Below, piece after piece: positions 8,211-15,845 of a DNA stretch of 64,000 nt. Origin of the DNA: FLUQ01 sp031551515 (GTDB lineage Bacteria > Desulfobacterota > Desulfovibrionia > Desulfovibrionales > Desulfovibrionaceae); NCBI GenBank assembly GCA_031551515.1, contig JAVBNL010000039.1, positions 1 to 64,000 on the forward strand, given 5' to 3'. The notes under the pieces are model-generated. The model saw only the letters and a list, made by a program, of their open reading frames with translations. It was not told where the DNA came from and did not search any database. The translations under genes were made by a program, and so were the position numbers. The first letter of the stretch is position 1, and every line of letters begins with the position of its first letter.

Positions 8211-9401
8211 CTACAGAATTCCCTCTTCTTTCAGCTTGGCCAGCTTGGCGCTGTCCAGACCGAGCAGATCTTCATAAACCGCCTTGTTATGCTCGCCCAA
8301 TGCCGGGCCGGCCCATTTCACTTCACCGGGGTTCTTGGTGAATTTGGGGAAGATGCCGGGCATCTTGATGCTGCCCATAACAGGGTGCGGCACTTCAAGC
8401 ACGTTTTCGCGCGCGATATAATGCGGGTCTTCAAAAATGTCTTTGATGCTGTAAAGCTTGCTGCACGGCACGCCTGCCGCGTCCAGAAGAGGCAGCATGT
8501 CGTCGGCGTTTTGGGATTTGATCCAGGCCGTGATGATCGCAATCAGCGAGGCATCGTTGGCGACCCGGTCCTTGTTGGTCAGATAGAGCGGGTTGGTCAT
8601 GAGGTCTTCGCGGTTCATGGCTTTGGCAAGATACTCCCAGGTCCGCTGCGTGCTGGTCACCAGCACGACCCACTGGCCGTCTCTGGTTTCAAAGGTGCCC
8701 GCCGGGCTGATTCCGCCCGCAAGGCCGGGGTTTCTTTCTCTGATCACGTTATTCTTGTGATAGTCGCCGACAACGAAATCAAACATCCGGAACATGCTTT
8801 CGTACAGGCTGACGTCCACGTCTTCCGGCTCGCCGCCGAGAACGTCCCGGTTATACAGCGCCATCATGGTCGAAGCCCAAAGGTACAGGCCCGCGACATA
8901 GTCCAGCAAAGAAAACGAAGGGCTGACGGGCGGGCGGTCTTTGTGCCCCGTCATATAGGTCATGCCGGAAAAGGCCGTCAGCGGCGTGCCGAAACCGGCT
9001 TTCATCGCATTGGGGCCGGTCTGGCCGAAACCGGTAAGGCGGGCGATGATCAGCTTGGGGTTGGCTTTGCGCAAGGTTTCAGCGTCCAGCCCCCACTTGT
9101 CCAGCGTGCCGACGCGGAAGTTTTCAATCAGCACGTCGCTTTTGGCGATGAGTTGCAGAAAAATCTCTTTACCTTCGGGCTTGCGTAAATCAAGCGTTAC
9201 GGAACGTTTGTTGCGGCCCAGGCCCGGCCAGACCAGACTTTGCCCGTCGGCAAAAGGCCCCATGGCGCGGGAAGGGTCGCCCGCTCCCGGCATTTCGACC
9301 TTGATGACGTCCGCGCCGAAATCCGCCATAAGCGCCGTGCAAAACGGGGCCGCGATAACCGTAGACGTATCGATTACCCGTAATCCTTGAAGAAGTGACA
9401 T
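8211..9401 (-). CDS. Class III (CaiB/BaiF) CoA transferase
   Basis: A 396-residue protein covering the full length of family III CoA transferases. It opens with LQGLRVIDTSTVIAAPFC and carries RNKRSVTLDLRKPEGK and LIENFRVGTLDKWG, all family hallmarks. Asp167 in SLLDYVAGLY matches the catalytic aspartate (Asp169 of formyl-CoA transferase) that forms the acyl anhydride. These enzymes move CoA between carboxylic acids in the cytoplasm, for example oxalate, carnitine, succinate or benzylsuccinate; the acid here is not evident. It is monocistronic, with an AAGGAG site before ATG 9401 and its own terminator. Confidence 0.92.
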   Translation of the reverse strand: MSLLQGLRVIDTSTVIAAPFCTALMADFGADVIKVEMPGAGDPSRAMGPFADGQSLVWPGLGRNKRSVTLDLRKPEGKEIFLQLIAKSDVLIENFRVGTLDKWGLDAETLRKANPKLIIARLTGFGQTGPNAMKAGFGTPLTAFSGMTYMTGHKDRPPVSPSFSLLDYVAGLYLWASTMMALYNRDVLGGEPEDVDVSLYESMFRMFDFVVGDYHKNNVIRERNPGLAGGISPAGTFETRDGQWVVLVTSTQRTWEYLAKAMNREDLMTNPLYLTNKDRVANDASLIAIITAWIKSQNADDMLPLLDAAGVPCSKLYSIKDIFEDPHYIARENVLEVPHPVMGSIKMPGIFPKFTKNPGEVKWAGPALGEHNKAVYEDLLGLDSAKLAKLKEEGIL

Positions 9402-9586
9402 GGCATCTCCTTATATGATGTGATTTTTTGAGTACGTTGCCGAAGACAAAGCAAAGGGTGTGCCGTACCGCACATGAAAAATATCTATAGAAAATATAAG
9501 GCGTTGGATCGCAGAGGCAAAAGCGGATGTAACATTGATGATACCATGTGCTCTTGGGCGATACACGGCGGGAAGGACGCGGCGGC

Positions 9587-9624
9587 AAAAAAAACTGCGC
9601 GGCCCCCCAAAGGCAGCCGCGCAG
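9587..9624 (-). terminator. Rho-independent terminator of the catalase gene
   Basis: Perfect nine-base arms (9595-9603 and 9616-9624), followed on the minus strand by eight T residues (9594-9587). It lies 29 bases after the catalase stop. The remaining bases to the CoA-transferase start (9402-9586) show no gene and should contain that gene's promoter. Confidence 0.9.
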
Positions 9625-9652
9625 ACTCTGATCTTTCTATCTCTTTAGGTTG

Positions 9653-11173
9653 CTAGCATTTGCAGGTCGTCGTCGCCTTCATTCTTTCTTTGTGCGACAT
9701 GGCCGCCAATTTTTCCACCTTGTCCAGTTTGAGCTTGAGCGCTTTGGCCAGGCGGGCGCCGTACTCTTTATCCGCAAGATAACAATGGGCGGTATGGCGG
9801 TATTTGATGTTTTCCGTGGCCGGGCCGATGTTGCGGGCCGTATTCTCGATCAGCACGGCCTTCTTGTCTTCGGTCATCAGGCGGTACAGGTCGCCGGGCT
9901 GATAGAAGCAGTCATCCGTCTTGTCATCTTTGGGTTCATACGAGTCCATGGCGCCCTGAATTTCCAGCGGCGGCTCTTTCTGATCCGGCTGCTCGTCCCA
10001 TTCATACATACTGTTCGGCTGATAGCCCAGCGTCGCCCCATAGTTGCCGTCAACACGCATCTGCCCGTCCCGGTGATAGGCGTGCACAGGACATTTGGGC
10101 GCGTTCACGGGAATGGACATATGGTTGACACCCAGCCGGTAGCGCTGGGCGTCGCCATACGAGAACAGGCGGCCCTGCAGCATCTTGTCCGGAGAAAGCC
10201 CGATGCCCGGCACGATGTTGGCCGGGTTGAAGGCGGCTTGTTCCACATCGGCGAAATAGTTTTCAGGGTTGCGGTTCAGCTCAAGCACGCCCACCGGAAT
10301 CAGAGGATGGGTCTTATGGCTCCAGACTTTGGTCAGATCAAAGGGATTTTCCTTGTACTTTTTCGCGGCATCTTCGGTCATAACCTGAATGGAAAAATTC
10401 CACTTGGGGAAATCGCCCCGTTCAATAGCCTCAAACAGATCGCGTTGATGGCTTTCGCGGTCGCAGCCGACGATTTTGTCGGCTTCCTGATCCGTAAGGT
10501 TCTTGATGCCCTGCTGCGTGTGCAGATGAAACTTGACCCATACCCGCTTGTTGTCCGCGCTGATCAGGCTGAAGGTGTGGCTGCCGAAGCCGTGCATGTG
10601 GCGGTAAGAAAGAGGCAGACCCCGGTCGGACATGGTGATCGTCACCTGGTGCAGCGCTTCGGGCAGCATGCTCCAAAAGTCCCAGTTGTTCTGCGCGGAG
10701 CGCATGTTCGTTTTGGGATCGCGTTTGACCGCGTGGTTCAGGTCGGGAAAACGCAAGGGGTCCCGCAGGAAAAAGACCGGCGTGTTGTTGCCCACCAGGT
10801 CCCAGTTGCCTTCTTCGGTATAGAATTTGATGGCGAAACCCCGGATGTCGCGCTCGGCATCCGCCGCGCCGCGTTCACCCGCGACGGTGGAAAAGCGGAC
10901 AAAGACCTCGGTCTTTTTGCCTATGGATGAAAAAATTTTGGCTTTGCTGTACTTCGTGATGTCATGCGTGACCGTGAAGGCGCCGAACGCGCCGGAACCT
11001 TTGGCGTGCATGCGCCGCTCCGGAATGACTTCGCGGTCGAAATGGGCAAGTTTTTCGATGAACCAGGGGTTCTGGAGCATCATGCTCCCGCGGGAACCCG
11101 CAGTCACCGAATTGGTGTTGTCCGCTACCGGCGCCCCTGCCGTTGTCGTCAGTTTTTTGCTGTTTTTTGCCAT
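9653..11173 (-). CDS. katA: Monofunctional haem catalase
   Basis: A 506-residue small-subunit catalase that splits hydrogen peroxide. Typical segments include FDREVIPERRMHAKGSGAFG with the distal histidine, VRFSTVAGERGAADAERDIR, NNTPVFFLRDP, and the proximal haem-ligand region RLFSYGDAQRYRLG with its tyrosine. Length and end (a short CKC tail) agree with clade 3 catalases. ATG 11173 is chosen because a GGAG lies six bases before it; the longer frame upstream has no ribosome site. The gene stands alone, with a palindrome 60 bases upstream and a strong terminator, as expected for an oxidative-stress gene of an anaerobe. Confidence 0.97.
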   Translation of the reverse strand: MAKNSKKLTTTAGAPVADNTNSVTAGSRGSMMLQNPWFIEKLAHFDREVIPERRMHAKGSGAFGAFTVTHDITKYSKAKIFSSIGKKTEVFVRFSTVAGERGAADAERDIRGFAIKFYTEEGNWDLVGNNTPVFFLRDPLRFPDLNHAVKRDPKTNMRSAQNNWDFWSMLPEALHQVTITMSDRGLPLSYRHMHGFGSHTFSLISADNKRVWVKFHLHTQQGIKNLTDQEADKIVGCDRESHQRDLFEAIERGDFPKWNFSIQVMTEDAAKKYKENPFDLTKVWSHKTHPLIPVGVLELNRNPENYFADVEQAAFNPANIVPGIGLSPDKMLQGRLFSYGDAQRYRLGVNHMSIPVNAPKCPVHAYHRDGQMRVDGNYGATLGYQPNSMYEWDEQPDQKEPPLEIQGAMDSYEPKDDKTDDCFYQPGDLYRLMTEDKKAVLIENTARNIGPATENIKYRHTAHCYLADKEYGARLAKALKLKLDKVEKLAAMSHKERMKATTTCKC

Positions 11174-11234
11174 GCCATGCTCCGTCTGTTTACATTTACG
11201 GGCAATAAGCTCCCCAAAAAGTCGCCTTAATTGA

Positions 11235-11256
11235 TAATTCCTACTATTAGGAATTA
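11235..11256 (-). promoter_or_regulatory. Palindromic operator candidate upstream of catalase
   Basis: Nine-base arms TAATTCCTA and TAGGAATTA are separated by CTAT, a perfect inverted repeat inside an AT-rich stretch 62-83 bases before the catalase start. Its place fits a repressor site such as that of a PerR/Fur-like or other peroxide-responsive regulator. It does not match the classical PerR box closely, so the regulator is unknown. Confidence 0.55.
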
Positions 11257-11430
11257 TTACTGATAGGGGAGAGTAGGTCAAGTATAAAATGCCCGATCGG
11301 CGCAAGCAAGAATATTCGATTTTTTATAACAACTTTCTTGAGTTGACCCCATGAAAGGCTGTATCGTGACGGCGGCTTTCGCCATTCAGCCTTTGCCCGA
11401 AACAACAATCAAGCAAAAAGGAACGCAGCC

Positions 11431-11913
11431 ATGTCAGACCCGACCATCAACGTTTTCGCGGCGGAATTCGACCGCTACCATGACCTGCTGGTGCAGCAGA
11501 TCGATCTTTGCCCCAGCGAAGAAGAGTGGCGCAGAAAAATCGGCAGGTTCCCTTACTGGTGGCATCTGCTGCACGCCTTTGCCATTGTGGAGCTGTATGC
11601 GCTGCCCGCGGGCTCTCCTTCCCGCCAGATCTGGCAGCCCGAAGAAGTCGTATATGCCAAAGCGGAACCGACAAGCGTCATGACCCGGGAAGAAATGCGC
11701 GCCCTGGCCGCAAGCATGAAGACTCTGGCCCACGAATTTTTCGCGGCTCAAAGCCGGAACACGCTGATGGAAAAGAACGAAAAACTGAGCGCGAGATACG
11801 GCAGGGAAACGTTCACCCTGAACGCGCTGATCGGCTTTCTGCGTCATTACAACTATCACATCGGGTGCCTTGACTCGCACCTGCGCTCGCTGGGCATTCC
11901 GGGTTTGCTGTAA
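11431..11913 (+). CDS. DinB-like helical-bundle protein
   Basis: A 160-residue all-helical protein. The motifs RFPYWWHLLHAF near residue 38 and LRHYNYHIGCLDSHLRSLGI at the end place metal-binding histidines where DinB/YfiT-fold thiol transferases have them. Related proteins are metal-dependent S-transferases or uncharacterised. It starts at an ATG with AAGGA upstream. The leader contains a hairpin (AAAGGCTG 11354-11361 pairing with 11387-11394). Fifty bases downstream lies the acetate-kinase-family gene on the same strand. The specific role is unknown. Confidence 0.6.
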   Translation: MSDPTINVFAAEFDRYHDLLVQQIDLCPSEEEWRRKIGRFPYWWHLLHAFAIVELYALPAGSPSRQIWQPEEVVYAKAEPTSVMTREEMRALAASMKTLAHEFFAAQSRNTLMEKNEKLSARYGRETFTLNALIGFLRHYNYHIGCLDSHLRSLGIPGLL

Positions 11914-11961
11914 AAGTTGACGGGGAAAAATTTTTAAAAGCCGCGGCAAACCGGAGGAGTC

Positions 11962-13173
11962 ATGGCGCTTATTCTTGTGGTCAATATCGGCAGCACCTCG
12001 CTGAAATACCGCCTGCTGGAGATGGACAACGAGCATACCCTGGCCAGGGGATATATCGAGCGCATCGGCAGTGCGGAATCCCCGGCGACCTTCACCAATG
12101 GCGATACTACCCGCTCGCTCACCCTCGACACCGCCGCAGGATACGACGCGGCCATTCAGGCCATGCTTGACGTCATGACGCGCCCGCCGCACGACATGCC
12201 CCGCGTGCTTGATTCTCCTTCGGATATCGCGGCCGTGGGCTTCAAAACGGTGCATGCGGGACTACGCTATCGCGGGGCCCATGAACTTACCGACGACGTG
12301 CTTGCGGAAATGGAAAAACTTTCAAGCGTCATGCCCGCGCACAACCCACCGTATATCAACGCGGCCCGGCGCTTCAGAAAAATGCTGCCCGGCATGCCGC
12401 TGGTAGGAGCTTTTGAAACGGCCTTTCACAAAAACATGCCCGAACACGCCGCCGTTTACGGCATCCCCCGCGAATGGACCGAGAAATTCGGCGTGCGGCG
12501 CTATGGTTTTCACGGCGCATCGCACCGCTATGTTTCCGAACGCGCAGCCAGGCTTTGCGGCAAACCGCTTTCCGACTTGCGCCTCGTCACCTGCCACCTG
12601 GGCGGCAGTTCGTCTCTGGCCGCCGTCAATCGCGGCGTCTGCGTGGACACCAGTATGGGCTTCACCACCCAAAGCGGGGTGCCCATGGCCAAGCGCGCCG
12701 CCGATATGGACCCCTTTGCCCTGCCCTATCTGGCCGAGGTCACGGGACTGGGCCTTGAGGCCGTGCTGCGCGAAATAACGTCGCGCGGGGGACTTGCGGG
12801 CATTTCCGGCCTGTCGGGCGACATGCGCGACCTGGAAGAGGCCTACGACAATAACCCGGCCGCCAGGCTGGCCGTGGACCATTTCGCCCATGAAGTGAAA
12901 AAATATATCGGCGCATACTGCGCCGTGATGAACGGCGTTGACGGCGTCGTCTTTACCGGCGGCATCGGTGAAAACGCCATCAGGGTACGCTCACGCGTCT
13001 GCGCGGATATGGACTATTGCGGCATAATCCTGGATCAGGCGCGCAACACCGTGCAGCGCAAAGAGGCGGAAATATCGCCCGCGGGCGCGCGCGTGCGCGT
13101 CTTTGTCATACCGACCAATGAAGAGATCATCGTGGCCCGCGAAACGCTGAAGCACCTCGGGGACGCGCGCTGA
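11962..13173 (+). CDS. Acetate/propionate-kinase-family protein, divergent
   Basis: A 403-residue acyl kinase of the ASKHA fold, normal in length. It keeps NIGSTSLKYRLL at the N-terminus, MPAHNPP, FETAFHKNMP, RRYGFHGASH, the TSMGF loop, a KRAADMDP segment retaining the catalytic arginine, FTGGIGENA and the final TNEE. Two usual positions differ: the HLGNG nucleotide motif reads HLGGSSS (Gly215 in place of Asn) and the RVVHGG loop reads KTVHAG (Lys in place of Arg). Acetate kinase makes ATP from acetyl phosphate; these changes suggest another acyl phosphate or altered kinetics. No phosphotransacetylase gene is adjacent. An ACCGGAGG site precedes ATG 11962. Confidence 0.8.
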   Translation: MALILVVNIGSTSLKYRLLEMDNEHTLARGYIERIGSAESPATFTNGDTTRSLTLDTAAGYDAAIQAMLDVMTRPPHDMPRVLDSPSDIAAVGFKTVHAGLRYRGAHELTDDVLAEMEKLSSVMPAHNPPYINAARRFRKMLPGMPLVGAFETAFHKNMPEHAAVYGIPREWTEKFGVRRYGFHGASHRYVSERAARLCGKPLSDLRLVTCHLGGSSSLAAVNRGVCVDTSMGFTTQSGVPMAKRAADMDPFALPYLAEVTGLGLEAVLREITSRGGLAGISGLSGDMRDLEEAYDNNPAARLAVDHFAHEVKKYIGAYCAVMNGVDGVVFTGGIGENAIRVRSRVCADMDYCGIILDQARNTVQRKEAEISPAGARVRVFVIPTNEEIIVARETLKHLGDAR

Positions 13174-13608
13174 AAAGGGTGTGCGGCGGCGATGTGCCGC
13201 TGTTTTTAGCGGCTCTCGCGGCTGGGCTTCGCCTCCATCACCGGCGGGTCCGCCCTGACCCATGCGGCCTGGGCCATCTTGTTTCTGCCCGGCATTCTTG
13301 CATTTTTCTCCTGATTTTTTCCTCTCCGCCCTGCTCTCTTTACCGGCCATAAGAAATTTTCCGCGTACGGGCCGCGGCCGCTCCGGCTGGCGAGCCCGAT
13401 CCGGCGTATTTTCCTTCATTGACATCCTGGTATGCCAGATGGTACTCCTTGCCCAACGGCATAAAATCAGTGACAGCGGCAAAAATAACTTCTTTTTATA
13501 ATATTCTTATTTAATTGAATTTATTTAAATCAAAATCAAATAGAATAGCACGCACACAATTTTTTCTGAAGAATTTTACGCACAAACCATATCGTGAAAT
13601 ACCATCAA
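13174..13608. other. Intergenic region with probable terminator and AT-rich promoter zone
   Basis: The first 50 bases hold a short hairpin (GCGGC 13186-13190 with GCCGC 13196-13200 followed by TGTTTTT), a likely terminator for the kinase gene. Bases 13210-13480 are GC-rich but contain no reading frame with convincing protein character. From about 13495 the sequence turns abruptly AT-rich, which should be the promoter zone of the GntR-led operon. Confidence 0.5.
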
Positions 13609-13630
13609 TTATTTTAGTTAGATAAAATAA
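13609..13630 (+). promoter_or_regulatory. Palindromic operator candidate before the GntR gene
   Basis: Eight-base arms TTATTTTA and TAAAATAA flank GTTAGA, a perfect inverted repeat that ends 29 bases before the regulator's start codon. FadR-subfamily GntR proteins usually bind short palindromes at their own promoters, so self-regulation is plausible. Confidence 0.5.
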
Positions 13631-13659
13631 ATTTGTCTTGAGTTATCGGGGAAATCGGT

Positions 13660-14355
13660 ATGATGAGCAAACAGAATTCCATCGCGCAGCGCGTGTTGAC
13701 GAGCATTAAAGAAGACATCATAGGCGGCGTCATCAAAGACGGCGAGATCATTACCGAACGCGCGCTCGAGCAACGCTACAGCGTCAGCCGCACCCCCATC
13801 AAAGAAGCGCTGAAGGTTCTGGAAGTGGAAGGCTGGGTGGAAATCACGCCGCGGCAGGAAACGAGAATCATCCCCTTCGGCATCACGGAACTGCAGGAGA
13901 CGCTGGCCATCCGCATCGCCATGGAAGGCATAGCTACCAAGTTGTGCATTCAGAACATGACCGAGGAAATTCACGCGGAATTTAGCCAGATGCTGCATGG
14001 TCTTGAGCAGTTGGGGCAGAAGATCAAGACGAGGGACGCCGATACCCTCGACGTCTACAACACCCTGGATAAACAATTTCACGACATGATTTACCGCCAC
14101 AGCGGCAACAGAATGCTTCGCGCCTTTCATAACCGGCGGCATTCTCTTGCGGTGCGCACATACCGCAACATACCGCTCGACATGCTGCGCATCCGCAACG
14201 GCTCTGACGAGCTCATTCAGATCATTCAGTACATACTGTGCAAAAACACCCTGATGGCTGAAGCCCACACGGCAAAGCACATTATCAACTCTCTCGACAA
14301 TAAGATCAGAACCTTGCAGGCGGAAGCGGAAAAAGCGGAACGCGGGAATGGATGA
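13660..14355 (+). CDS. GntR-family regulator, FadR/FCD type
   Basis: A 231-residue transcription factor. Residues 8-75 form a winged helix with the GntR signature (ITERALEQRYSVSRTPIKEA) and residues 90-215 a helical FCD ligand-binding domain, in which the conserved histidines of DKQFHDMIYRHSGN can hold a metal and carboxylate effector. A second ATG follows immediately at 13663. It is the first gene before the glycerate-kinase/enolase-like/ABC cluster on the same strand, so it probably senses a sugar acid or similar compound and controls that cluster. Confidence 0.9.
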   Translation: MMSKQNSIAQRVLTSIKEDIIGGVIKDGEIITERALEQRYSVSRTPIKEALKVLEVEGWVEITPRQETRIIPFGITELQETLAIRIAMEGIATKLCIQNMTEEIHAEFSQMLHGLEQLGQKIKTRDADTLDVYNTLDKQFHDMIYRHSGNRMLRAFHNRRHSLAVRTYRNIPLDMLRIRNGSDELIQIIQYILCKNTLMAEAHTAKHIINSLDNKIRTLQAEAEKAERGNG

Positions 14356-14412
14356 GTCACTGTGGCCGCGTGCTGCCGTACACAACGATGCAGAGATCCG
14401 GAGCGAGCAGTA

Positions 14413-15813
14413 ATGACGAAAATACGTAATCGCGAACAGTTGCTGGCACAAGGTGACGGCGCGGCAAGAGAAAAAGTGCTCACGCTGATGAATGCCGTGC
14501 TCGAAGAAGTGGACGCGGGCAGACGCATTCGGGAAATCATGCGCCTGGAAGGCGATGCGCTGATCATCGGCGAGCGCTCCTGGGATTTGCGCAAAAAGAG
14601 GAACATCTACCTTATCGGCGCGGGCAAGGCCTGCAACATGATGGCGCAAACCGTATGCGACATCCTGGGTGAACGAGTCACTCGCGGCATCATCGCGGTA
14701 AAGATCAAAGAACCGCAGGACCGCTATTGCAATACGGACGTGTATGAAGGCGGCCATCCGCTTCCCAATGCCGAAGGCATGGTCGCGGCCGAAGAGATGC
14801 TTGCGCTGATCGACGGCGCGGACAAAGACGACCTGTTCATCTCGGTCATCAGCGGCGGCAGCTCGGCCTTGTTGACCTGCCCCGTGCAGGGCATCACCCT
14901 TGACGACGAGATCATCGCCCAGGATCTGCTTTTGAAGTCCGGCGCGAAAATTCTCGAAATCAACGCGGTGCGCAGGCATATTTCCCGTACCAACGGGGGG
15001 CGGCTTGCGGAAAAAATCTGCAACGAAAAAGGCGCCGAACTCATCAGCCTGATGGTCGGCGACGGCGTGGGGCGGCTGCCCACAAAAGCGGGCAAGCGTG
15101 GCATACCCACGGAATTTTTCGGCACCCCGGTGGCGGGAGACGGCACCACCATTCAAGACGCCAGAAACACCATCGTCAACTACGATCTTGCGGAAAAGCT
15201 GCCCAAAAGCATCGTCGATTTCATTTACGACGATCGCCGGGTCAAAGAAACGCCCAAACGTTTCGACGGCAAACTGACCACCTTTGTCCTGGGGGCCGTG
15301 CCCGATTCTTGCGAAGCCGCGCTCACGGCGGCCGCCGCCATGAACATTCCCGTTCTGGTGCTCTCGACCTATCTGGAAGGCGAAAGCAGGGAAGCGGGAA
15401 TTTTTCTCTCTTCCGTAATCCGCGAAATAAAGCATCTGCAGCGGCCCGTCGCCCCGCCCTGTTTCGTCGTCTGCTCGGGCGAAACCACGACGAGCATCGC
15501 CTCGCCTCCTTCCGGCATGGGCGGCCCCTCGCAAGAGCTGGTGCTCGGGCTTTCGCTGGGCATCAAAGACATGAAAGGCGTTGCCGGCGCTTCCATCGAC
15601 ACCGAAGGCACCGACGGCACAACGCCCTATGCCGGGGGCCTTGTGGACGGGCAAACCATGGAGCGCCTGTCAGCCGCCGGACAAAATGTCTATGACGCGC
15701 TGCGCTGCCATTCCACGGGCAACGCGCTGCAAGCCATAGGCGACAATATCTTTACCGGAAACACAGGGACAAATATTTGTGATTTCAATGTGTTATTTAT
15801 AGACAAGTGTTAA
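14413..15813 (+). CDS. Glycerate 2-kinase (MOFRL family)
   Basis: A 466-residue protein with the two domains of type II glycerate kinases. The N-terminal domain (about 1-240) carries VISGGSSALLTCPVQGITLD and the INAVRRHISRTNGGRLAEK motif. The C-terminal MOFRL domain (about 310-460) carries GMGGPSQELVLGLSLGI and DTEGTDGTTPYAGG. The enzyme phosphorylates D-glycerate to 2-phosphoglycerate in the cytoplasm. ATG 14413 is preferred over the longer upstream frame because that frame begins with an arginine/cysteine-rich non-conserved stretch; GAGCGAGCAG lies just upstream. It is 57 bases after the GntR gene and 32 bases before the enolase-like gene. Confidence 0.93.
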   Translation: MTKIRNREQLLAQGDGAAREKVLTLMNAVLEEVDAGRRIREIMRLEGDALIIGERSWDLRKKRNIYLIGAGKACNMMAQTVCDILGERVTRGIIAVKIKEPQDRYCNTDVYEGGHPLPNAEGMVAAEEMLALIDGADKDDLFISVISGGSSALLTCPVQGITLDDEIIAQDLLLKSGAKILEINAVRRHISRTNGGRLAEKICNEKGAELISLMVGDGVGRLPTKAGKRGIPTEFFGTPVAGDGTTIQDARNTIVNYDLAEKLPKSIVDFIYDDRRVKETPKRFDGKLTTFVLGAVPDSCEAALTAAAAMNIPVLVLSTYLEGESREAGIFLSSVIREIKHLQRPVAPPCFVVCSGETTTSIASPPSGMGGPSQELVLGLSLGIKDMKGVAGASIDTEGTDGTTPYAGGLVDGQTMERLSAAGQNVYDALRCHSTGNALQAIGDNIFTGNTGTNICDFNVLFIDKC

Positions 15814-15845
15814 GTTTCCGTCTTTTTTACGAAAAGAGGTAGGTC

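Noticed and set aside
12991..13501. Small open frames on both strands in the 13.2-13.5 kb region
   Set aside because: They are low-complexity (charged or serine/phenylalanine-rich); the minus-strand one, despite an AGGA before an ATG, runs 180 bases into the kinase gene. I cannot support either as a gene.
13618..15654. A long minus-strand frame opposite the GntR and glycerate kinase genes
   Set aside because: Both plus-strand genes are certain by motifs; the opposite frame has no family character.
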